Shown here piece after piece: positions 1-4,592 of a DNA stretch of 8,301 bases. A program made the translations under genes and the position numbers. How positions within the stretch are numbered: position 1 is the first letter of the stretch; every line of letters starts with the position of its first letter. The DNA is taken from NCBI GenBank assembly GCA_050248955.1, contig JBFWRK010000048.1, positions 1 through 8,301 of the forward strand, written 5' to 3'. Under the pieces are notes generated by a model that did no database searches, had not been told where the DNA came from, and saw nothing but the letters and a program-made list of their open reading frames with translations. The DNA comes from JBFWRK01 sp050248955 (GTDB taxonomy: Bacteria; Actinomycetota; Acidimicrobiia; Acidimicrobiales; Ilumatobacteraceae).

Positions 1-39
1 GTTCAGTCGATCAGTTCAGTCGATCAGTTCAGTCGATCA
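1..39. repeat. 13-bp tandem repeat, three perfect copies, spanning the end of the DprE1-like gene
   Basis: The unit GTTCAGTCGATCA occurs at 1-13, 14-26 and 27-39 without a mismatch. The window begins exactly at a unit boundary, so the array may continue to the left. On the minus strand the unit reads TGATCGACTGAAC. The copy at 27-39 contains the last codons (Leu-Ile-Asp) and the TGA stop (31..29) of the DprE1-like gene, so further copies would fall after the stop and leave the protein unchanged. The unit length is not a multiple of three, and no open frame or start codon is visible downstream of the stop. It could be a slippage-generated minisatellite in the 3' untranslated region, an iterated protein-binding site, or an assembly artefact at a contig edge. 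Confidence 0.9.
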
Positions 40-1387
40 GGTGCAGCCGGCGGGCGAGGTCGCTCACCCACACGCCGCTCGGATCCGCCTTCGCCCGGAT
101 CGCCTGCCACTCGGCAAGGCGGGGGTACCCGGCGCGCAGCGCCGCCGGGGTCATGTGCGCATCCTTGGCCAGGTAGTGCCGTCCGCCGGCGCCGAGGACG
201 AGCTCGTCGAGGTCGTACAGCAGCCGGCCGACCCGCCGCGTGGCGGGCAGGTCGAGCGCCAGCGTCCAGCCGGGCGCCGGGAAGCTGAGCGGCGCCGCGT
301 CGCCGGCACCGAAGCGCTTCAGCACCGCGAGGAAGCTCGCCGTGCCAGAGCCGGCGAGCCGCTCGACGACGGAGCGGAGCGCATCCTCCTCGCCGAACGG
401 CACGAGAAACTGGTACTGCACCAGACCGGCCGCGCCGTACAGGCGGTTCCAGTTGCGGACCGCATCGAGCGGATGGAAGAACTGGGAGATCGTCTGCACC
501 TCGCCGCGCCGGTGCAGTGGCGCCTTGCGGTACCAGACCTCGTTGAACGCCGCGACGCTCAGGTGATTCAGCACGCGCGGCACTCGGGGTGGTACGCCGA
601 TCAGCGGCGACGGGCGGAACTGGAGCGACGCGCCGGCGGCGGGGTCGAGCTCGCTCAGCCGCGCGTGGTCGCCACGGGTCAGCACGCTGCGCCCGAGCGA
701 AGCGCCCTTCGCCAGCAGGTCGATCCACGCCACGGAGTAGCGGTAGGCGGCATCGCCCTCGGTCATCAGGCCGAGCACGCGATCGAGGTTCGCCACACGG
801 TCCGTGTCGACGACGAGCCTGCTCGTCTCGATCGGCAGCAGCTGCACCGACGCGGAGAGGATCACGCCGGTCAGACCCATCCCGCCGACGGTGGCCCAGA
901 ACAGTGCCGGCGTGGACTCGGGCGTGAGCACGGTCGTCGTGCCGTCGGAGAGCAGCAGCGTGAGCGAGCGGACGTGGACGCCGAACGACCCGTCGCTGTG
1001 GTGGTTCTTGCCGTGGATGTCGCAGGCGATCGCGCCGCCCATCGTCACCGTTCGCGTGCCCGGTGTGACGGGCACGAACCAGCCCCGGGGAACCACGACT
1101 CGGAGCAGCTCGTCGAGCGAGATGCCACCCGGCACGGTGACCACGCCGGTGTCCTCGTCGAGCAGGATGTCATCGACCCGCCCGGCGAGCTGGAGGACGG
1201 TGCCGCCGCCGTTCTGGGCGGCGTCGCCGTAGCTGCGCCCGAAGCCGCGCACGAGGGCGCCCCGTGGACCGACGTGAACCAGTTCGTCCGTGATCGTCCG
1301 GCTGTCGACGCGCACCACGTCCGCCACGGTTCCAGCGGTCCGGCCCCATCCCGTCAACCGGGTCAGCTGATGCTCAGTTCGTCGCAC
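29..1387 (-). CDS. dprE1: DprE1-like FAD-dependent decaprenylphosphoryl-beta-D-ribose 2'-oxidase
   Basis: This 452-residue protein (M. tuberculosis DprE1 has 461) closely resembles DprE1 along its whole length. DprE1 oxidises the 2'-OH of decaprenylphosphoryl-D-ribose to a keto intermediate, which DprE2 reduces to decaprenylphosphoryl-D-arabinose, the arabinan donor. Visible: LTRLTGWGRTA near the N-terminus, the FAD-binding segments RGFGRSYGDAAQNGGG (47-62) and MGGAIACDIHGKNHH (116-130, with His125 and Lys127 matching Mtb His132 and Lys134), FWATVGGMGLTG, NEVWYRK, QYQFLVP and the C-terminal SDLARRL. Lys408 (LAKD) matches catalytic Lys418. Ala377 (codon 257-259) stands where Mtb has Cys387. 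There is no signal peptide. The start is GTG. An AGGAGG lies only 2 nt before it, and a TAGCAT hexamer lies 9 nt before it. The gene follows the 1443..2189 methyltransferase after 55 bp in the same direction. No dprE2 is visible; it could lie left of the window. A related sugar oxidase with another substrate is possible. Confidence 0.88.
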   Translation of the reverse strand: MRRTEHQLTRLTGWGRTAGTVADVVRVDSRTITDELVHVGPRGALVRGFGRSYGDAAQNGGGTVLQLAGRVDDILLDEDTGVVTVPGGISLDELLRVVVPRGWFVPVTPGTRTVTMGGAIACDIHGKNHHSDGSFGVHVRSLTLLLSDGTTTVLTPESTPALFWATVGGMGLTGVILSASVQLLPIETSRLVVDTDRVANLDRVLGLMTEGDAAYRYSVAWIDLLAKGASLGRSVLTRGDHARLSELDPAAGASLQFRPSPLIGVPPRVPRVLNHLSVAAFNEVWYRKAPLHRRGEVQTISQFFHPLDAVRNWNRLYGAAGLVQYQFLVPFGEEDALRSVVERLAGSGTASFLAVLKRFGAGDAAPLSFPAPGWTLALDLPATRRVGRLLYDLDELVLGAGGRHYLAKDAHMTPAALRAGYPRLAEWQAIRAKADPSGVWVSDLARRLHLID

Positions 1388-1389
1388 GG

Positions 1390-1395
1390 CCTCCT
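1390..1395 (-). promoter_or_regulatory. Shine-Dalgarno-like AGGAGG with very short spacing
   Basis: On the minus strand AGGAGG is followed by only CC before the GTG start of the DprE1-like gene. A 2-nt spacer is shorter than the usual 5 to 9 nt. The next possible in-frame start codons (CTG codon 8, TTG codon 11) are too far away, and conserved DprE1 sequence begins by about codon 9. The GTG at 1387 therefore remains the best start, and the purine run may be only a partial ribosome site. Confidence 0.45.
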
Positions 1396-1396
1396 A

Positions 1397-1402
1397 ATGC
1401 TA
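1397..1402 (-). promoter_or_regulatory. Candidate -10 element TAGCAT for the DprE1-like gene
   Basis: TAGCAT (minus strand) fits the actinobacterial TANNNT consensus and ends 9 nt before the GTG start, so transcription would begin at or very near the start codon. It lies in the 55-bp gap after the upstream methyltransferase, so the oxidase could have its own promoter as well as readthrough. I see no clear -35 box. Confidence 0.4.
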
Positions 1403-1442
1403 CCGAGCAGGCCATGCCAGCGACCGGCACGTGCGCGGGGTG

Positions 1443-2189
1443 TCAGTACGGCCACTCCAGCTTGCGACGCAGCACCGGTTGCAGCAGTCGTGCCGCACCG
1501 GTCCTCACGAGGACCTTGACGATCAGGTTCTTCGCGAACCACGGCGTCTGCAGGAGCTGCCGAGCCGTGTTGGCGGTACGGGAGGCCACGGAGGGGCTGA
1601 GATCGCAGCGATAGCGGACGAGTGATCGGGAACGGTCGACGTAGCGGAACCGCTTCCCGAAGAGCAGCTCTCGTCCGATCGCCATCGTCACGCCGGCGGA
1701 CGAGAACGCGTCGTGGATCAGCAGGCTCCCGCCGGGCGCGACGCGTGCTCCCCACGTGCGGATGTCGCTGCGCGCCGGCGCGTACCGGTGGGCGCCGTCG
1801 ATGTACAGGATCGTGATCGGGTCGTCGACCTCGTCGTGCACCTCGTCGCTGAACCCGCGCACGTGCCGCACCCGGTCGGCCACACCGGCCGTCGAGAGGT
1901 TGCGGTTGAACGCGACGTGGTCCTCGGACGCTTCCTCGGCGTAGCCCTCGAACTCGTGCGGGCCCCGGTCGGTGCCGGCGTGCGGGTCGATCGCGATCAC
2001 CTCCACACCAGTCGGCGCGGCCGACGCGAGCACGATCGTGGAGCGACCCCGGAAGCTGCCGATCTCGACGATCCGGTCGCCGTCGCGACATCGAGACGCT
2101 TCGGCGTGCAGCAACCCGGCCTGGCCGTCCGTCAACCAACCCTCCACACCGTCAAGACGGGCGAGGGTGTCGGAGAGCGACGAGGACAT
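1443..2189 (-). CDS. Class I SAM-dependent methyltransferase, Methyltransf_24 type
   Basis: The predicted protein has 248 residues and a Rossmann-type SAM domain in its first two thirds. The glycine-rich SAM loop is IVEIGSFRGRST (40-51), followed by AIDPHAGTD (66-74) with the acidic residue expected to hold the SAM ribose. LYIDGAHRY (128-136) and a later GGSLLIHDAF are the hallmark YIDG-H and D motifs of the Methyltransf_24/CmcI-like O-methyltransferases. The C-terminal third (after about residue 180) is basic with no recognisable motif. No signal peptide or membrane segment is seen, so it should be cytoplasmic. The frame stays open far upstream, but ATG 2189 was chosen because homology begins just after it and an earlier start would run into the divergent 2265..3062 gene. 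It lies upstream of the DprE1-like gene in the same direction and may be co-transcribed. Methylation of a sugar or glycan precursor is inferred from its neighbours; the acceptor is unknown. Confidence 0.88.
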   Translation of the reverse strand: MSSSLSDTLARLDGVEGWLTDGQAGLLHAEASRCRDGDRIVEIGSFRGRSTIVLASAAPTGVEVIAIDPHAGTDRGPHEFEGYAEEASEDHVAFNRNLSTAGVADRVRHVRGFSDEVHDEVDDPITILYIDGAHRYAPARSDIRTWGARVAPGGSLLIHDAFSSAGVTMAIGRELLFGKRFRYVDRSRSLVRYRCDLSPSVASRTANTARQLLQTPWFAKNLIVKVLVRTGAARLLQPVLRRKLEWPY

Positions 2190-2195
2190 CGCAGC

Positions 2196-2201
2196 ATCGT
2201 G
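2196..2201 (-). promoter_or_regulatory. Weak candidate -10 element CACGAT for the minus-strand methyltransferase
   Basis: CACGAT on the minus strand ends 6 nt before the ATG at 2189. It keeps the A at position 2 and T at position 6 of TANNNT but lacks the first T. No Shine-Dalgarno sequence is seen upstream of this ATG. This is the weakest of the five candidate promoters and is listed mainly because it fits the pattern of the others. Confidence 0.22.
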
Positions 2202-2249
2202 CCACGGTGGAACCAGCGGACAGCCATGCAACGCGCCCGGCCAGCCCGC

Positions 2250-2255
2250 CATACT
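2250..2255 (+). promoter_or_regulatory. Candidate -10 element CATACT for the plus-strand operon
   Basis: CATACT ends 9 nt before ATG 2265, and there is no purine-rich ribosome site in between, which suggests leaderless transcription. The hexamer overlaps a short inverted repeat, CGCCA (2247-2251), TACT, TGGCG (2256-2260), which could be an operator overlapping the promoter or a chance dyad in GC-rich DNA. It sits in the 75-bp divergent region that must hold the promoters for both transcription directions. Confidence 0.38.
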
Positions 2256-2264
2256 TGGCGCTCC

Positions 2265-3062
2265 ATGGCTCTCATCCGTCAGCTCCGCTCGTTCTACGCG
2301 CGGCGCATCGCGCTGCCGGTCGGCGCCGACGCGCTCGTGCTCGACGTGGGCAGCGGCGACAAGCCCCATTGGCGCGCCGACGTGCTCCTCGACCGGTACG
2401 CGGGTGCAGAGCACGGCATCCAGCGGTCCGGCCGCGCCGCGGCGCGGGTGCCGCGTCCACTGTTCGACGCCGACGCTGCCGACATGCCGTTCGCCGACCA
2501 GGTCTTCGACTACGTGGTCTGCTCGCACCTGCTCGAACACGTCACCGACCCGGGCGGCGTGATCGACGAGCTGGTCAGGGTGGCGAAGGCGGGCTACATC
2601 GAGGTACCGCGCATCACGAGTGCGAAGATCGCCGACTTCCCCAGCCACCTGTGGTGGTGCGATCTGGTCGATGGCGAGCTCCTGTTCACGGCCAAGGAGC
2701 GATCGCAGTTCGATCCGGACATCGAGCGGTTCGTCGCCGAACCAGGTGTCGGGAGCGACCTCCAGCGGCTCTTCGATCGCAACTTCGACGCCTGCATCGT
2801 GCGCCTGCCGTGGATCGGATCCGTCCGCTATCGCGTCGTCGGAACGGCGCGTCCCGAGCTCGTCGACGATGCGGTCGACGGCGGACATCATCGCAGCGTC
2901 GAGAGCAGCGTGAGCCGGGTGCTGACGGTGCTCCTCAGCCTGCCGAAGCGCTTCGGCAGGCGTCGCCGGCCGACCTTCAACCAACTCGTCAAACCGGAGC
3001 TCCGGCGCAGCCCCGACGCAACGCTGGAACGCGGCCTCGTGACGACACCGGTGTCGACGTGA
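2265..3062 (+). CDS. Class I SAM-dependent methyltransferase, Methyltransf_11 type
   Basis: A 265-residue protein with the SAM-binding motif VLDVGSGDKPH at 25-35, a conserved acidic position in ADMPF (72-76), and FDYVVCSHLLEHV (81-93), the post-II motif of ubiquinone/menaquinone-biosynthesis-like methyltransferases. IEVP (112-115) follows. Residues 120 to 215 have no motif I recognise, and the C-terminus (after about 215) is strongly basic (KRFGRRRRP) and may bind membrane lipid or nucleic acid; both are guesses. No membrane segment is seen. ATG 2265 was chosen because the frame upstream is antisense to the neighbouring methyltransferase and homology starts about 20 residues after this ATG. 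The gene begins the plus-strand run, with 47 bp to the GT2 fusion gene. Proteins of this type are common in surface-polysaccharide clusters; the substrate cannot be told from sequence. A perfect 24-bp palindrome lies in its 3' part. Confidence 0.88.
   Translation: MALIRQLRSFYARRIALPVGADALVLDVGSGDKPHWRADVLLDRYAGAEHGIQRSGRAAARVPRPLFDADAADMPFADQVFDYVVCSHLLEHVTDPGGVIDELVRVAKAGYIEVPRITSAKIADFPSHLWWCDLVDGELLFTAKERSQFDPDIERFVAEPGVGSDLQRLFDRNFDACIVRLPWIGSVRYRVVGTARPELVDDAVDGGHHRSVESSVSRVLTVLLSLPKRFGRRRRPTFNQLVKPELRRSPDATLERGLVTTPVST
2938..2961. repeat. Perfect 24-bp palindrome inside a coding region
   Basis: The arms GCCTGCCGAAGC (2938-2949) and GCTTCGGCAGGC (2950-2961) are exact reverse complements with no spacer. 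As RNA this could fold into a 10-bp stem with a GCGC loop. It falls at about codons 225 to 232 of the 2265..3062 gene (Leu-Pro-Lys-Arg-Phe-Gly-Arg), in its less conserved basic tail, about 150 bp before the GT2 fusion gene. No run of T follows, so it is not a classical intrinsic terminator. Confidence 0.85.
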
Positions 3063-3095
3063 TCGCGGAGGGTGCGCGCCGGCGATCGTCGCCAG

Positions 3096-3101
3096 TACCA
3101 T
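3096..3101 (+). promoter_or_regulatory. Candidate -10 element TACCAT for the GT2 fusion gene
   Basis: TACCAT fits TANNNT and ends 8 nt before GTG 3110, with no Shine-Dalgarno sequence between, consistent with a leaderless transcript. It helps decide the start: GTG 3110 rather than ATG 3146, which lies within the conserved first strand of the GT2 fold. A short dyad, GGCGA (3081-3085) TCG TCGCC (3089-3093), lies just upstream. Confidence 0.42.
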
Positions 3102-3109
3102 CGGCGCTC

Positions 3110-4546
3110 GTGCCCGAGACCGAAGAGCGCTGCCTCTCGGTGGTCATGCCTGCGTTCAACGAGCAGGCGACGATCGCCGAGGTCCTGCACCGAGTGCTCG
3201 CCTCGCCGTACGTCGCCGAGGTGATCGTGGTCGACGACGGCTCGACGGACGGGACCGTCGAGACCGTGCAGGGGATCAGCGATCCGCGCCTGCGCCTCGA
3301 ACGGCAGCCGTTCAACATGGGCAAGGGTGCTGCGCTGCGACGGGGCATCGCCGAGGCCGGCGCCGACTTCGTCATCATCCAGGACGCCGACCTCGAGTAC
3401 GACCCGGACGATTACGCACGCGTGCTCCGGCCGCTCATCGAGGGGCACGCCGACGTGGTGTACGGCTCGCGCTTCGCCGGTGGTGGCGAGCGACGAGTGC
3501 TGTACTTCTGGCACACGATCGGCAACAGGCTGCTGACCACCGCGTCGAACGCGATGACCGATCTCAACCTCACCGACATGGAGACCTGCTACAAGGCCTT
3601 CCGGCGCGAGATCATCCAGTCGATCGAGATCGAGGAGGACCGGTTCGGCTTCGAGCCCGAGGTCACCGCGAAGATCGCCCGCGGACGCTGGCGGCTCTAC
3701 GAGGTCGCGGTGTCGTACGACGGACGCACGTACGAAGAGGGCAAGAAGATCGGCTGGCGCGACGGCGTGAGGGCGCTCTACTGCATCATCCGCTACTCAC
3801 CGCTCTGGCCGCGCAAGCACGTGGCGCGGCCGACCGGGTTCACGAGCGAGGTCGACGACGAGCTCGCGAGCTCGCTGCACAGCCTCGACGACGCGACGAA
3901 CTACGCCGACTGGATCATCGAGCAGTTCGGTGAGGGGTTGACCGGCACCGTGGTCGAGATCGGCGCAGGCAGCGGCACGATGACCGAGCGGCTGTGCGTC
4001 CGGGCCGACCGGGTGATCGCGAGCGACCTGTCGTCGGCGCGCGTCGACGAGCTGCAGCACCGCTTCCGCGGCAATCACAAGGTCGAGGTCGTCCAGGGTG
4101 ACGCGGCGTCGGTCATCGCCGGGCGAACCGTGGACGCGGTCGTGATGGTGAACGTGCTCGAGCACCTCGACGACGACGTGAAGGTGCTCACCCAGCTGCG
4201 CGAGTCGCTCCGCCCCGGGGGCGTCGTGGCCCTGTTCGTCCCCGCGCTGCCCGGGCTGTACAGCGACTTCGACCGTCGCGTGGGACACGTCCGGCGGTAC
4301 ACGAAGAGCACGCTCGGCACGACGCTCAGCCGAGCGGGCTTCGAGGTGCCGGAGATCCGGTACGTCAACGCGCCGGGAGCGATCGCGTGGTGGGCCATTG
4401 CCCGCATGCTCGGACGCACGCCGACGTCTGGGCCGCTCGTGCGGACGTACGACCGCCGGGTCGTGCCGACGCTGAGGCGCATCGAAGGCGGCCGCACGCT
4501 CAGCTTCGGGCAGAGCCTGGTGGCGGTCGGTCGTCGGCCGGGCTGA
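3110..4546 (+). CDS. Bifunctional GT2 glycosyltransferase / SAM-dependent methyltransferase fusion
   Basis: This 478-residue protein joins two enzymes. Residues 8 to about 235 are a GT-A, family 2 glycosyltransferase of the dolichyl-phosphate-mannose-synthase-like group: SVVMPAFNE (10-18), VVDDGSTDGT (40-49), GKGAALRRG (71-79), the metal-binding Asp-Ala-Asp at 92-94, YGSRF (118-122), DMETCYKAF (156-164) and GRTYEEGKKIGWRDG (205-219). After a linker, residues from about 262 form a class I methyltransferase: VVEIGAGSGTMT (281-292), acidic SAM-ribose position Asp306, and DAVVMVNVLEHLDDD (342-356). There are no membrane helices, so it probably acts on the cytoplasmic face, perhaps transferring sugar from a nucleotide donor to a polyprenyl phosphate or glycan; donor and acceptor are unknown. 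Frame and spacing are clean, so the fusion is genuine rather than a frameshift. It lies between the two other plus-strand genes with 46-47 bp gaps. Fusions of this kind are already annotated in databases under a bifunctional name. Confidence 0.9.
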   Translation: MPETEERCLSVVMPAFNEQATIAEVLHRVLASPYVAEVIVVDDGSTDGTVETVQGISDPRLRLERQPFNMGKGAALRRGIAEAGADFVIIQDADLEYDPDDYARVLRPLIEGHADVVYGSRFAGGGERRVLYFWHTIGNRLLTTASNAMTDLNLTDMETCYKAFRREIIQSIEIEEDRFGFEPEVTAKIARGRWRLYEVAVSYDGRTYEEGKKIGWRDGVRALYCIIRYSPLWPRKHVARPTGFTSEVDDELASSLHSLDDATNYADWIIEQFGEGLTGTVVEIGAGSGTMTERLCVRADRVIASDLSSARVDELQHRFRGNHKVEVVQGDAASVIAGRTVDAVVMVNVLEHLDDDVKVLTQLRESLRPGGVVALFVPALPGLYSDFDRRVGHVRRYTKSTLGTTLSRAGFEVPEIRYVNAPGAIAWWAIARMLGRTPTSGPLVRTYDRRVVPTLRRIEGGRTLSFGQSLVAVGRRPG

Positions 4547-4579
4547 CCGGGCTACACCCCGCCGGCGGCAGCGTCGCCG

Positions 4580-4585
4580 TACTAT
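4580..4585 (+). promoter_or_regulatory. Candidate -10 element TACTAT for the AftD-like gene
   Basis: TACTAT matches TANNNT well (five of six to TATAAT) and ends 7 nt before ATG 4593. The sequence between carries no ribosome site, so a leaderless mRNA is likely. A 10-bp palindrome, CCGCCGGCGG (4559-4568), lies just upstream. The promoter would allow expression of the large transferase apart from the upstream genes, from which it is separated by only 46 bp. Confidence 0.48.
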
Positions 4586-4592
4586 CACCGCG

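Noticed and set aside
1388..1442. Possible hairpin GGCCT...AGGCC in the gap between the two minus-strand genes
   Set aside because: It has five-base arms with a 16-base loop and no T run, so it is too weak to call a terminator or riboswitch.
41..1519. Long plus-strand open frame (492 codons) opposite the DprE1-like gene
   Set aside because: It is antisense to a gene with strong family motifs, its translation is rich in Arg, Ala, Glu and Gly with no recognisable domain, and long open shadow frames are expected in GC-rich DNA.
1713..2264. Upstream extension of the plus-strand 2265..3062 methyltransferase frame
   Set aside because: It is antisense to the minus-strand methyltransferase, shows no homology-like sequence, and ATG 2265 fits both the methyltransferase fold and the -10 candidate.
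2190..3101. N-terminal extension of the minus-strand methyltransferase frame
   Set aside because: The extra 304 codons lie antisense to the plus-strand methyltransferase, and the SAM domain begins shortly after ATG 2189.
2207..3109. Upstream extension of the GT2 fusion frame
   Set aside because: It overlaps the methyltransferase at 2265..3062 in another frame, is Arg-rich and low in complexity, and the GT2 fold begins right after GTG 3110.
4547..4592. Possible terminator in the gap before the AftD-like gene (palindrome CCGCCGGCGG at 4559-4568)
   Set aside because: The dyad is only 10 bp with no room for a loop and no following T run; short GC dyads like this and GGCGA-TCG-TCGCC at 3081-3093 are common in such DNA.
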